Assembly: GCA_036652735.1 (NCBI GenBank)
Contig: JAVVVI010000027.1
Coordinates: 1-36,156, forward strand
Source of the DNA: JAGOGN01 sp036652735
Lineage (GTDB): Bacteria > Bacillota > Clostridia > Lachnospirales > Lachnospiraceae
Length of the DNA stretch: 36,156 nt
Direction: 5' to 3'
The notes beneath the pieces are model-generated. The model saw only the letters and a program-made list of their open reading frames with translations, was not told where the DNA came from and searched no databases. A program made the position numbers and the translations under genes. The stretch's first letter is position 1. Each line of letters opens with the position of its first letter. Positions 24,020 through 32,440 of this stretch are shown here, in pieces.

Positions 24020-24574
24020 TTAAAACAATTTTGCTGCTGCTTGTGCACCTTTGCTTAATGCTTCTTTGTTAATTGGAATGAATTTTTCTTTGGAAGCACC
24101 AAATACCTTCTTGAATGCCTCTAATAACATATCCATATCTACTATTTTTGCCTGATCATTCACTGCTCCAAGCATAACCATATTTGCTAATTGAATCTTG
24201 CCAAGGTCTGTGGCAATGGTGTTCACCGGAATGCTGTAATAAGTAATATCTGTTCTTGGATTTTCATCTTTTACCAAATCAGAATTAATAAATACTTTTC
24301 CACCCGGCATTACTTTTCCCTTGAACTTATTATAAGCCGCAGCATTCATGAAAACTGCTACAGATGCATCATTGTTAATAAGTGGAGAACCAATTTTATC
24401 ATCTGATATAGTGACTGAACAGTTTGCCTCTCCTCCACGCATTTCAGGTCCGTAGGAAGGACACCAGGTTACTTCTTTATCTTCCAGCATTGCTGCGTAT
24501 GCCAATAACTGTCCCATACTCATAACGCCCTGTCCGCCGAAGCCGGCGCAAAATACTCTATGTGTATTGCTCAT
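24020..24574 (-). CDS. 2-oxoacid:ferredoxin oxidoreductase, gamma subunit
   Basis: A 184-residue protein of the POR/KOR gamma domain, starting with RVFCAGFGGQGVMSMGQLLA, the conserved glycine-rich motif of the family. The gamma subunit helps bind coenzyme A and joins the alpha and beta subunits in the complex that decarboxylates a 2-oxoacid to an acyl-CoA while reducing ferredoxin. It is the last gene of the operon and overlaps the stop of the beta gene by one base (TAATG). Its length is normal for separate gamma subunits. Whether the enzyme prefers branched-chain 2-oxoacids (VOR) or 2-oxoglutarate (KOR) cannot be told from this subunit. Confidence 0.92.
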   Translation of the reverse strand: MSNTHRVFCAGFGGQGVMSMGQLLAYAAMLEDKEVTWCPSYGPEMRGGEANCSVTISDDKIGSPLINNDASVAVFMNAAAYNKFKGKVMPGGKVFINSDLVKDENPRTDITYYSIPVNTIATDLGKIQLANMVMLGAVNDQAKIVDMDMLLEAFKKVFGASKEKFIPINKEALSKGAQAAAKLF

Positions 24575-25323
24575 TATTTTGCCTCCTTTGTAGTATCCTT
24601 ATATACACCCAATGGATAGTATGGAATCATCTCATCCTGGATAAACTGCATTGCAGCAACCGGCGTCTTGCCCCAGTTCGTTGGGCAGGAGCATAATACT
24701 TCGATTAAGGAGAACCCTTCTCCTGCTTTCTGTACTTCCAATGATCTGCGGATTGCCTTCTTTGCCTTAATAATGTTTGCCGGAGTATTCACTGCAACAC
24801 GCTCAATGTATTTTGCACCATCAAGGGTTGACAATAACTCAGCTACACGAATTGGGTATCCATTTAAATTTACATCTCTTCCCAACTGTGCTGTGGTTGC
24901 TTTCATTCCCGGTAATGTAGTTGGAGCCATCTGGCCACCTGTCATTCCATAAATTCCATTATTAATGAAAATGGTTGAGATTTTCTCTCCTCTTGCTGCT
25001 GCGTGAACAATCTCACACATACCAATAGATGCTAAATCTCCATCTCCCTGATACGTAACAACCATCTTATCCGGATGTACTCTCTTGATTCCGGTTGCAG
25101 TTGCTGGTGCTCTGCCATGTGCTGCCTGTATTCCATCAAAATTAAAATAATCAAGTGCTAATACTGCACATCCTACCGGTGATACATTAATTGCATTATC
25201 CAGTTCTCCCATTTCCTCCAGGCACTCTGCAAGTAAACGATGTACAATACCATGGGAACATCCCGGACAGTAATGAGTTTTTACATCAACTAATCCCTGT
25301 GTTTGTTCAAATACAACTGACAT
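24574..25323 (-). CDS. 2-oxoacid:ferredoxin oxidoreductase, beta (TPP) subunit
   Basis: A 249-residue thiamine diphosphate-binding subunit. It has the CPGCSHG motif (18-24) near the start, and the TPP/Mg2+ motif QGDGDLASIG (about 93-102) continuing to NNGIYGMTGGQMAPTT (about 121-136). It lacks the extra iron-sulfur cysteines of pyruvate oxidoreductase beta chains. It carries out the decarboxylation half of the reaction together with the alpha subunit. It is joined to both neighbours by one-base stop/start overlaps, a sign of strict stoichiometric translation. Confidence 0.93.
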   Translation of the reverse strand: MSVVFEQTQGLVDVKTHYCPGCSHGIVHRLLAECLEEMGELDNAINVSPVGCAVLALDYFNFDGIQAAHGRAPATATGIKRVHPDKMVVTYQGDGDLASIGMCEIVHAAARGEKISTIFINNGIYGMTGGQMAPTTLPGMKATTAQLGRDVNLNGYPIRVAELLSTLDGAKYIERVAVNTPANIIKAKKAIRRSLEVQKAGEGFSLIEVLCSCPTNWGKTPVAAMQFIQDEMIPYYPLGVYKDTTKEAK

Positions 25324-26375
25324 TATTTTGCACCTCCCATGATCTTCTTTGCAAATTCAACGACTTCCTCAACGGTAATTAATACTCCACCGGTGTGTCC
25401 GAAGAAATCAACTTTGTTTTTATCATTACATGCAAGCTGAACATCCGGAACCATCTGTCCCATGTTAAGCTCCACATCTAAATATCTCTTTACTCCCGGT
25501 CTGTTAAATGCATCATCCGGGAATGGCCATAATGTAATTGGACGAATCATTCCTACCTTATATCCTTCTGAACGGAGCATATCAATTGCACTTCTTACAA
25601 CTCTGGAAGCTGTTCCAAAAGATACAAACGCATACTCTGCATCATCCATAAAGTAATCTTCATGGCGCTTTTCATTCTTCTCAATCTCTGCATATTTCTC
25701 AAATAAATCAATATTGTCCTGTTCAAGATCCGGTGCCTGAAGCTTCAGATTATATATTCTATGAGGAGCTTCGCCGCCTTTTCCAGTTAATGCCCAATCT
25801 TTTGCCGGCAAGTTCCTTGGTGCCGGTTTCCGAAGTTCAACCGGTTCCATCATCTGTCCAATTAATCCATCCGCAAGAATCACAACCGGTGTGCGGTACT
25901 GTTCTGCTATGTCAAATGCTTCCTGTACTAAATCTGTTAATTCCTGCACATTACCCGGTGCAACAACCACATTATGATAATCTCCGTTACTTCCGCATTT
26001 TACACACATATTATAATCACTCTGTGATGGCTGAATTCCTCCAAGACCTGGGCCTCCACGCATCATGTTCACTATAACTGCAGGCATCTCTGCTTTGGTA
26101 AGGTATCCAATTCCTTCCTGTTTTAGAGCAATTCCCGGTGATGAAGAACTTGTCATTGCTCTTGCTCCTGCTGCTACTGCACCATAGAGCATATTAACGG
26201 ATGCTATTTCACTTTCACCCTGAACGAAAGCTCCACCAATCTTTGGCAGCTCTTTTGAAAAATATTCCGGAATTTCATTCTGAGGAGTAATTGGATAACC
26301 AAAGAAGTACTTACATCCTGCTGCAATGGCTGCTTTCACAACCGCTTCATTTCCTTTTAATAATACTTTTGCCAT
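25323..26375 (-). CDS. vorB: 2-oxoacid:ferredoxin oxidoreductase, alpha subunit (VorB-like)
   Basis: A 350-residue subunit of the POR alpha domain I/II type. It opens with VLLKGNEAVVKAAIAAGCKYFFGYPITPQNEI, the pyrimidine-binding start of the family, and includes EGESE-like QGESEIAS (about 53-60) and the RGGPGLGG loop (about 105-112). The second domain (about 245-350) carries the coenzyme A-contacting region. Length and wording fit the VorB group annotated as 3-methyl-2-oxobutanoate dehydrogenase. The operon order ferredoxin, alpha, beta, gamma fits VOR or KOR. In a fermenter the likely role is oxidation or reductive synthesis of branched-chain 2-oxoacids. GGAGGG precedes the ATG. Confidence 0.88.
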   Translation of the reverse strand: MAKVLLKGNEAVVKAAIAAGCKYFFGYPITPQNEIPEYFSKELPKIGGAFVQGESEIASVNMLYGAVAAGARAMTSSSSPGIALKQEGIGYLTKAEMPAVIVNMMRGGPGLGGIQPSQSDYNMCVKCGSNGDYHNVVVAPGNVQELTDLVQEAFDIAEQYRTPVVILADGLIGQMMEPVELRKPAPRNLPAKDWALTGKGGEAPHRIYNLKLQAPDLEQDNIDLFEKYAEIEKNEKRHEDYFMDDAEYAFVSFGTASRVVRSAIDMLRSEGYKVGMIRPITLWPFPDDAFNRPGVKRYLDVELNMGQMVPDVQLACNDKNKVDFFGHTGGVLITVEEVVEFAKKIMGGAK

Positions 26376-26390
26376 TTCTTATTTTCCCTC

Positions 26391-26609
26391 CTAATCCATT
26401 TTTTCAATTCGAATTGCCACTTCCGGACACATTCTTGCACAGCTTAAGCAGCCAATACAGGATTCCTGGTCTTTTACTACTGCCGGAAAATAACCTGCTG
26501 CATTTGCGCTCTCTTTGTTCATGGATAGAACATCTTTCGGACATACAGATACACACAGTTCGCAGCCTTTACATCTTACATCATTAATCGTTAGATTAAA
26601 TTTAGCCAT
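26391..26609 (-). CDS. 2[4Fe-4S] ferredoxin subunit of the oxidoreductase
   Basis: A 72-residue ferredoxin-like delta subunit with two complete cluster motifs: C13, C16, C19, C23 (CKGCELCVSVCP) and C51, C54, C57, C61 (CIGCLSCARMCP). It passes electrons from the TPP subunit to external ferredoxin. I choose the start at 26609 because GGGAGG lies seven bases upstream; the in-frame ATG at 26633 lacks a site. It stands between the P-loop ATPase and the alpha subunit, with gaps of 14 and 15 bases. Confidence 0.93.
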   Translation of the reverse strand: MAKFNLTINDVRCKGCELCVSVCPKDVLSMNKESANAAGYFPAVVKDQESCIGCLSCARMCPEVAIRIEKMD

Positions 26610-26623
26610 TTGAAAACCTCCCT

Positions 26624-27307
26624 TTACATCCAAATTTTTCTCATATTATAGTGCATGGGGAATACTTCCCCTTGTACCCTTCCCGATAACTCCTCTTCCA
26701 CAATTCCTTCTCCCATCATGCAGGTGGTATAACGAACCGGGATTCCTGTCTTTGCTGATACTTCGCGTAAAAATTGGTCCCCTTCAATGATATGTTCCAA
26801 CTTCGTTTCATGAATAAGATTTGAATTATTTACAAGTCCGGTAATTTTGTATCCCGAACTTTCTTCAAGATGTTGAATCTGTGTCATAATTTCTCCAACA
26901 TTACCGGTCTCCGGCCGATATAGATTGATGACCATTAAGAAATCGATCTCCCTTGCATCAATATCATCCTTATATCTGCCAAGAATATTAGCACCAACTT
27001 CACTTCCTCCTAAATCTATGACATAATCATACGCTTTATCAATAAATGGTACATTGATTCTGCTGGAGAGTGCAGGCATATCACAGTTATCTTCTGCTAC
27101 CGAGGAGCTCATTACCTCAATATTCATCTTTATGAGTTCTTCTGCTTTTTCTCTGGAACGAAAATAAACATTTACAATGTCAAGATCCGCTATGGCCGGT
27201 TTCTTCACCAATTCTGCCAGTTTTTTTACATAATTTACGGCAAATTCCGTCTTTCCGCTTCCGTAATATCCGGTTATAATTCGAACCCGCTTATCATTCT
27301 CTATCAT
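26624..27307 (-). CDS. P-loop ATPase (MinD/ParA-like) leading the oxidoreductase operon
   Basis: A 227-residue protein with a Walker A loop GYYGSGKT (13-20), a DLD motif (42-44, ADLDIVNVYFRSRE) and a Walker B-like strand DYVIDLGGSEVG. The fold resembles SIMIBI ATPases (MinD, ParA, CooC, NifH-type). The loop lacks the signature Lys of deviant ParA motifs (it reads GYYGSGKT, not GKGGxGKT). No iron-sulfur cysteines typical of Mrp/NBP35 carriers are seen. Being the first gene of the operon and only 14 bases before the ferredoxin, it may help assemble or regulate the oxidoreductase, but this is inferred from position. The function is not established. Confidence 0.78.
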   Translation of the reverse strand: MIENDKRVRIITGYYGSGKTEFAVNYVKKLAELVKKPAIADLDIVNVYFRSREKAEELIKMNIEVMSSSVAEDNCDMPALSSRINVPFIDKAYDYVIDLGGSEVGANILGRYKDDIDAREIDFLMVINLYRPETGNVGEIMTQIQHLEESSGYKITGLVNNSNLIHETKLEHIIEGDQFLREVSAKTGIPVRYTTCMMGEGIVEEELSGRVQGEVFPMHYNMRKIWM

Positions 27308-27321
27308 TTCTCTACCCAGCT

Positions 27322-27350
27322 TTTCTAAAATTGTATGGAATAAATGTCAA
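27322..27350 (-). promoter_or_regulatory. Candidate promoter of the oxidoreductase operon
   Basis: On the minus strand, TTGACA (27350-27345) and TAGAAA (27327-27322) are 17 bases apart, with the ATG at 27307. The -10 has only four of six matches. The rest of the 190-base gap (27308-27497) shows a second TTGACA near 27390 but no better pair, and no terminator after the ArsR-type gene. Confidence 0.45.
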
Positions 27351-27497
27351 TATTACCCGTACTATACAAACTTACTATTCCTTGGACTTATTGTCAAGAT
27401 GTAAAAATACCTATTTTTTTAACTTCTTTTGTCTAATATTAACCTTTGTTTTACTATGACGAACCATTGTTTTTCCGGGACGGATTATCATAGAATT

Positions 27498-28610
27498 TTA
27501 AAGCAGCAGACGCTTTTCACAGAACTTTAAAATCTCTCTTACACGCTCCTGCTTCTGCCTGTAATAGATTTTATTTTCAACCCGTCTTAGTTCTACCAGT
27601 CCTTGTTCCAGCAGACTACCCATGTGATAAGAAATCGTTGCTGTAGTGAGATTCATTTTTTTTGCAATCTGACTGCCATAGGCCCAGTCCGTTTTTATAA
27701 ATGTGAGAATGTCAAACTTGCTCTTATCGCACAAAAGTTTTAATGCTAAAAAAAATTCCTCCGGTAACTCCTGTTCTTTCATCTTCCTTGTCATTGGAAA
27801 GGATTCATTGAACATGATTCCAATTGATAAATGCACAATTTCAGAGACCGGCACTTCTTCTCCATTGCAGGAAATACTCACCGTCTTTGGTTGCAGCAGC
27901 TTTGGCCACAATTCGACTTGTTGAAATTCACTTATAAAATCAATATCCAGTTGTTCCCTTAAGTACTTTCCTAAATCTGTCTGTGAAAGGAACCCCTCCC
28001 AATAAGATGCGAATTTTAATAAACACGGTCGAATTTCATTCTCCATCTTCCGAAGCAGCTCAACAGATTCGGTAATTAAATCCAAGATCTGTCTGCTGGA
28101 ATCCTCCTTTTCCAGATAGAGTTCCTGTATCTTCCATTTTTCTTCTTTCGGTAAAGACAATTCCCCAATATGGCGAATAATATCCATACTGCTTACCTCA
28201 CGCACAGCTTCTATACGGATGGTATTACCCCATTCAAGAATCTTTTTATCAAATTCCTGATTCCACTCTTCTTCTTTGAGACAAGACATTCTTTTCTTGT
28301 AGTCATCCACGGATTCCTTCGGATTTTGATCTGTTTTATAATACACCAGATCTGCAAGGCAACCTTTGGAGTCCTGAATTGGTTTAAAATAATGTTCAAT
28401 TGTTTCCCTTCGATTATGAAAGCTGTGTTCCGCCGCCAAATCAATTTTTTGATAAACGGATGTTAGTTCCTCCCATACATGAGCATCCCGATGGTAACGT
28501 TCTCTTGTTTTCTGTAGAATATCCTCAAAGCGCTCATTCTTTGCGTACTGGCAGATTAAAGAATAGCCCTCCTCCAACCAGTCTAAATCCATGATAATCT
28601 TATTATTCAT
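27498..28610 (-). CDS. Long ArsR-type winged-helix regulator
   Basis: A 370-residue protein whose last 85 or so residues form an ArsR/HTH_5 winged helix (about 285-365; recognition part AYGSQIAKKMNLTTATISYHMGSLLEQGLVE, then a beta-wing with NKIYYRQ). The first 280 residues are charged and helix-rich, with no domain I recognise; ordinary ArsR repressors have about 100 residues. No metal-binding Cys pair is evident. The start at 28610 follows GGAGG six bases upstream, which lies inside the end of the MFS gene; the two genes overlap by eight bases. It probably controls the exporter it is coupled to, with the N-terminal part sensing an unknown ligand. Confidence 0.85.
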   Translation of the reverse strand: MNNKIIMDLDWLEEGYSLICQYAKNERFEDILQKTRERYHRDAHVWEELTSVYQKIDLAAEHSFHNRRETIEHYFKPIQDSKGCLADLVYYKTDQNPKESVDDYKKRMSCLKEEEWNQEFDKKILEWGNTIRIEAVREVSSMDIIRHIGELSLPKEEKWKIQELYLEKEDSSRQILDLITESVELLRKMENEIRPCLLKFASYWEGFLSQTDLGKYLREQLDIDFISEFQQVELWPKLLQPKTVSISCNGEEVPVSEIVHLSIGIMFNESFPMTRKMKEQELPEEFFLALKLLCDKSKFDILTFIKTDWAYGSQIAKKMNLTTATISYHMGSLLEQGLVELRRVENKIYYRQKQERVREILKFCEKRLLL

Positions 28611-29862
28611 CTTGTACCTCCTCAAATCGAACCTTTTTCACTGCTATAATAATAAATAAAATGATGGTAAGCACTCCACATATAAAGAAGAACCATCCAA
28701 CCGGCACCACAAGTGCCAATAGGCTGCACACGAAGGAGGTTACGGGCATTGCCGCTACAGAACCTGCATTCATAATTGCGCTGACTCTGGACAAATAGTT
28801 TTCCTCCACTAACTTCATAACTAAAACAGATATACTGGCATTCAAATGTGCCACAGCGCAGCCCATAAGAACCACCATTAGTAATGTGCTTCCATAGACA
28901 AGATATTTGTACTCTGTAACTTTTCCTCCTGTCAGAAGACCTATGTAACTCACTCCTATTAATATGCCGGATATAGTAAACCTTGTCCGTATTGAAAATC
29001 GTTTGGATAATGCCGGAAATGTGGCCGAACCTATTCCAGCACCAATTACAAATCCGATGCCAATTATACTAAGAAGTTCACTTCCCTGCTTCAGTACTTC
29101 TTTCACAAATGGTGCCTCAAATGCATTCATTGGCACTAAAATTGCATTTAATATAACTGCGAGCAGTATAAAATTACGAATAATGGGACGAACAATTATA
29201 TACTGAATTCCCTCCTTAAAATCCGAAAAAAAGGCTTTCAAGTTCAATTGTATTTTTCTTTTCTTTTCCTCCTCAAGTTTGACAAGTCCCCTAATAATTC
29301 CGGATAAAAAAAAGGTTATCCCATCAATAAAAATTGCCGTTTGTACTCCAAATAATCCTATAATAATACCGGCGCATGCAAGTCCAATTAATTGTACAAC
29401 CGTGGTCACTGTGCCATTTAATGCAACACCATATTCATAGAAATCCTTTCCTAACAGTTTTGGTAAAATTGCCGTACTTGCCGGCATTGTGAAGGCTTCT
29501 GAAGTTGAAATAATTAAGGTAAACACCACCAGAATCCAGGGTGTTACACAATTCTGCACATACAGAATTGCCAAAGCTGCAACAACAATCCCTCGAATAA
29601 AATCCGTTACAACCATCACTCTTTTCTTATTCATGCCTTCCACCAAGGTTCCGGCAAATGGTTGAATTACAACAGTAGGAATAAAATTAATTGCGGTAAT
29701 AATCGCTGTCCATGATGCACTTCCTGTGATTGCATAAACCAACCAGACAAACGCCACCGAATCAAGGGAATCTCCAAATCGACTGATTGTATTTGCCATT
29801 AAAATCTTAAAGTATTCTTTTTGAGAGATAATATCTCTAAACTGTACTGTACTACTCTTCAT
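28603..29862 (-). CDS. MFS exporter (EntS/MFS_3-like)
   Basis: A 419-residue major facilitator with about twelve hydrophobic segments. The N-terminal part has ISRFGDSLDSVAFVWLVYAITGSA, a start shared by macrolide/enterobactin-type exporters of the MFS_3 group. The conserved cytoplasmic loop after helix 2 reads AGTLVEGMNKKRVMV. The substrate is unknown; drug or peptide export is typical. The gene has its own near-consensus promoter (29908-29936) and AGGAG before the ATG. Its last codons contain the ribosome binding site of the ArsR-type regulator, so the two proteins are translated as a pair. Confidence 0.88.
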   Translation of the reverse strand: MKSSTVQFRDIISQKEYFKILMANTISRFGDSLDSVAFVWLVYAITGSASWTAIITAINFIPTVVIQPFAGTLVEGMNKKRVMVVTDFIRGIVVAALAILYVQNCVTPWILVVFTLIISTSEAFTMPASTAILPKLLGKDFYEYGVALNGTVTTVVQLIGLACAGIIIGLFGVQTAIFIDGITFFLSGIIRGLVKLEEEKKRKIQLNLKAFFSDFKEGIQYIIVRPIIRNFILLAVILNAILVPMNAFEAPFVKEVLKQGSELLSIIGIGFVIGAGIGSATFPALSKRFSIRTRFTISGILIGVSYIGLLTGGKVTEYKYLVYGSTLLMVVLMGCAVAHLNASISVLVMKLVEENYLSRVSAIMNAGSVAAMPVTSFVCSLLALVVPVGWFFFICGVLTIILFIIIAVKKVRFEEVQDE

Positions 29863-29881
29863 TTTTTCTCCTTTGCTAGAT

Positions 29882-29889
29882 AGATATCT
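29882..29889. repeat. Short palindrome between promoter and start of the MFS gene
   Basis: AGATATCT is a perfect eight-base palindrome inside the leader of the MFS gene, between the -10 (29908-29913) and the ribosome binding site. It is a possible site for the coupled ArsR-type regulator, but so short that chance is likely. Confidence 0.2.
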
Positions 29890-29907
29890 TATATGTTGTT
29901 TAGTAGC

Positions 29908-29936
29908 ATTCTATCACGTAGTATGATTGTTGTCAA
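29908..29936 (-). promoter_or_regulatory. Sigma-A promoter of the MFS/ArsR pair
   Basis: On the minus strand, TTGACA (29936-29931) and TAGAAT (29913-29908) are 17 bases apart; the -35 is perfect and the -10 has five of six matches. Confidence 0.75.
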
Positions 29937-29981
29937 CCATTATGTAAGATGCTTGTCTAATATTTTTCGTCATATTGCACA

Positions 29982-30010
29982 TTTACATTCTGAAAAGCTC
30001 ATGGTATTCT
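29982..30010 (+). promoter_or_regulatory. Promoter of the Ig-like protein gene
   Basis: TTTACA (29982-29987) and TATTCT (30005-30010) are 17 bases apart on the plus strand, giving a leader of about 40 bases to the TTG at 30060. Transcription would start before the upstream ATG at 30030, so the promoter does not by itself exclude that start. Confidence 0.5.
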
Positions 30011-30059
30011 GACGTTAGTTCTGCAAATCATGGATTCTCCTGGAATTGGAGGATATCAT

Positions 30060-31097
30060 TTGAATCATAAGAAATTATTTATATTTAAACTTCTACTTAG
30101 CTTTTCCCTTATTTTTTCCTTATTTCTTCCCTGTATTATTCCGGTAGCCGCATCCGGTATTCCAACTACTGAATTTTCAAAGGATCCAGGTATACCTTAT
30201 ATTTTACTTCCGGATTATTACCACCAAATGTCTGTTGGTGACCATTTTATCTTAATTACAATAACCTCAAATCAAAAACTACCCAAGTTCAAAAGCAGCT
30301 GTTCCAGTATTGCCAGCGTAACTTCTTCCGGAATAATTACAGCAAAGAAACCCGGAAGTGTACTGATTACTGCCAGGATTCCGGGTGCAGAAAGTTCCTG
30401 CCTTATTACCGTAAATCCTACCGTTATCACTATGAAGAAAAATACAGTGGCAATGGAGAATGGCAGCTCCTATCAAATAGAGACTTGCGTCTCCACCCAG
30501 ACAAAACCGGTCTTTCGCTCCTGCAAGCCCTCTATTGCTTCTGTTAGTAAAGATGGTCTTGTAACCGCCAAGAAACCGGGAAGTGTGTGTATTAAAATCT
30601 CCGCAGATGGTACAACTGTCAGCTTCATGTTCACCGTTTTGAAGCCAACCATTTCACTAAATGTCTCTGAACTCACTTTGTTTCGTAAACAGCAGAGCCA
30701 AATTATTGCCTCCACCTCATCGGGAAGAATACCCAGCTTTAAATCCAGTAGTTCTAAAATCGCATCCGTGGATGCTTTGGGTATGGTAACGGGCATCAAA
30801 CATGGCACTACCCGGATAAAAGTAAAACTCGACGGGGTAACTAAGATCTGTCTTATCACTGTCTTACCTCCGGAAATTATTCTAAATCATACCCGTCTAT
30901 CTCTAACCTGCGGGGAATCTTTTTCCTTAACAGCAACAATTTCATCCGGCAATCCCCCCACGTGGTCATCTAGTAATTCCGAAGTTGTATCTGTTGATAC
31001 CAATGGCATCCTTACTGCCCATAAAAAAGGAAAAGCCCACATTTATGCCATCGAAGATGGCACAAAGGTAAGCTGTATTGTTACTGTAACAAATTAA
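30060..31097 (+). CDS. Secreted protein with four bacterial Ig-like repeats
   Basis: A 345-residue exported protein. From the TTG start, the N-terminus is NHKK followed by a hydrophobic helix and an Ala-rich cleavage site (VAASG near residue 32), a normal signal peptide. Four repeats of about 72 residues follow (about 55-345), each of the BIG2/invasin type, with the pattern S-x-I-A-S-V-x-x-x-G-x-V/I-T-A-x-K-x-G and a final beta strand ending in TV. There is no LPXTG, S-layer or choline-binding anchor and no other domain. TTG at 30060 is chosen because GGAGG lies seven bases upstream; an in-frame ATG at 30030 has no site and would put polar residues before the signal. Its role, probably surface-associated or adhesive, is unknown. 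Confidence 0.82.
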   Translation: MNHKKLFIFKLLLSFSLIFSLFLPCIIPVAASGIPTTEFSKDPGIPYILLPDYYHQMSVGDHFILITITSNQKLPKFKSSCSSIASVTSSGIITAKKPGSVLITARIPGAESSCLITVNPTVITMKKNTVAMENGSSYQIETCVSTQTKPVFRSCKPSIASVSKDGLVTAKKPGSVCIKISADGTTVSFMFTVLKPTISLNVSELTLFRKQQSQIIASTSSGRIPSFKSSSSKIASVDALGMVTGIKHGTTRIKVKLDGVTKICLITVLPPEIILNHTRLSLTCGESFSLTATISSGNPPTWSSSNSEVVSVDTNGILTAHKKGKAHIYAIEDGTKVSCIVTVTN

Positions 31098-31098
31098 A

Positions 31099-32436
31099 TT
31101 AAATTGGAGAATCTTTTGCAGAACAAAAGATAATACGAACCGTTGTTCCAATTCCTTCTTCACTATCCATTTGTAATATACCATGATTTTTTTCTACAAC
31201 ATGTTTTACAATTGCAAGACCCAGTCCTGTTCCGCCGGATTTTTTTGAACGGCTTTTATCCACTCGATAAAAACGCTCAAACACCCGTTTCTGATTTTCC
31301 GGTGAGATACCAATGCCATTATCTTTTACTGTCAGCACCGCTCTGTCACCCTCATAGTATGTCTCCACGTCCACCGTTCCACCCGGGCTGTTATATCGAA
31401 TCGAGTTATCACATAAATTATACACGAGTTCCTCTATCATTTGTCGGTTTGCCCTGATTAAGCATTTTTTCCCTTTGAGCAGAATCTCAATTTCATTGTT
31501 TTTTGCATTTAAATCCAACAATTGTGTGCAGGTCTCTGCAACTTCATATAAATCTACTTCTTCCATTGGAATTTCAGTTGTTCCAACATCCAATTCCGAT
31601 AGTCGTATAATATCGTTGATCAAAGTAAGCAAACGCTGCGAATTACGATGAATCTCTCCTGCAAAACGCACCACATCCTCTTCATCTGCCATGCGATTTT
31701 TTATTAGTTCCGAATACCCTGAGATTGCTGTCAAAGGAGTTTTAAGTTCATGAGAGACATTTGCCGTAAATTCCTGGCGCATAGACGCATTGCTTATGAT
31801 ATCCTTGTGCTGTTTCCTTATAATGGTCAGAAATGGCTGTAATTCTTTATACGGTGGTACGCCTTCCACATCATCCATATGGGTTGCCATCTGTTCCACC
31901 GGTGCCACCAGACTCCTTGTTAAAAAATTAGAAATTACAACACAGAGCACAAATAATAATACTGCTGTCAGTATGGTAATTGGAAGGGTGCTAATGAACA
32001 TGCTCCATATGCTCCCCTTCTCTTTTGCTACTCGCAGTACATGCTGCTCATCCAGTTTGAGTGCATAATAGAACGTGTTTTTACCGAGCGTTGTTGATTT
32101 ACGAATGGACTGACCATTTCCATTTTTAAATGCCTGCTGTATCTCCGGTCTTCTGCTATGATTCTCCATTTTCTCAACGTCAGCCACATTGTCATAAACT
32201 ACCCTGCCCTCATGATCTGCAACAGTAATTCGAATGCCACCCATCTCCATATCCGGACCCACATAGTGACCTTTTTGGAACATTTCGCTGTTTTTTAGGA
32301 CTTTTGCTTCCGTCTGGAGCCCTTCCATAATCTCTTTTTGAAAAAGTTTATAGAACACGACTGTAGAAAAAATTAATGTCAGTGATATTGCCAATCCCGC
32401 AATCAACAAAAGCCTACCATTTATTTTGCTCTTCAT
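31099..32436 (-). CDS. phoR: PhoR-type sensor histidine kinase
   Basis: A 445-residue membrane kinase. Two membrane helices (about 8-30 and 145-170) bound an extracytoplasmic sensor region, followed by a HAMP-like linker, HisKA with the phospho-acceptor His in VSHELKTPLTAISGYSE (about 227), and an intact HATPase_c with N-box NLCDNSIRYN, DNGIG and GGTGLGLAIVKH. It should phosphorylate the regulator encoded just upstream. I place the start at 32436, where GGAG lies upstream at normal spacing; a longer frame runs back into the regulator gene. It is the last gene of the transporter/regulator/kinase operon. Its stop is one base from the stop of the convergent Ig-like gene, with no terminator between. 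Confidence 0.9.
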   Translation of the reverse strand: MKSKINGRLLLIAGLAISLTLIFSTVVFYKLFQKEIMEGLQTEAKVLKNSEMFQKGHYVGPDMEMGGIRITVADHEGRVVYDNVADVEKMENHSRRPEIQQAFKNGNGQSIRKSTTLGKNTFYYALKLDEQHVLRVAKEKGSIWSMFISTLPITILTAVLLFVLCVVISNFLTRSLVAPVEQMATHMDDVEGVPPYKELQPFLTIIRKQHKDIISNASMRQEFTANVSHELKTPLTAISGYSELIKNRMADEEDVVRFAGEIHRNSQRLLTLINDIIRLSELDVGTTEIPMEEVDLYEVAETCTQLLDLNAKNNEIEILLKGKKCLIRANRQMIEELVYNLCDNSIRYNSPGGTVDVETYYEGDRAVLTVKDNGIGISPENQKRVFERFYRVDKSRSKKSGGTGLGLAIVKHVVEKNHGILQMDSEEGIGTTVRIIFCSAKDSPI

Positions 32437-32440
32437 ATCT

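Noticed and set aside
30279..30859. Minus-strand reading frames (65 and 128 codons) opposite the Ig-like repeats, and the repeat periodicity as a possible CRISPR or tandem DNA repeat
   Set aside because: The repetition is at the protein level with diverged codons and no spacers; the frames are complements of the Ig-like gene.
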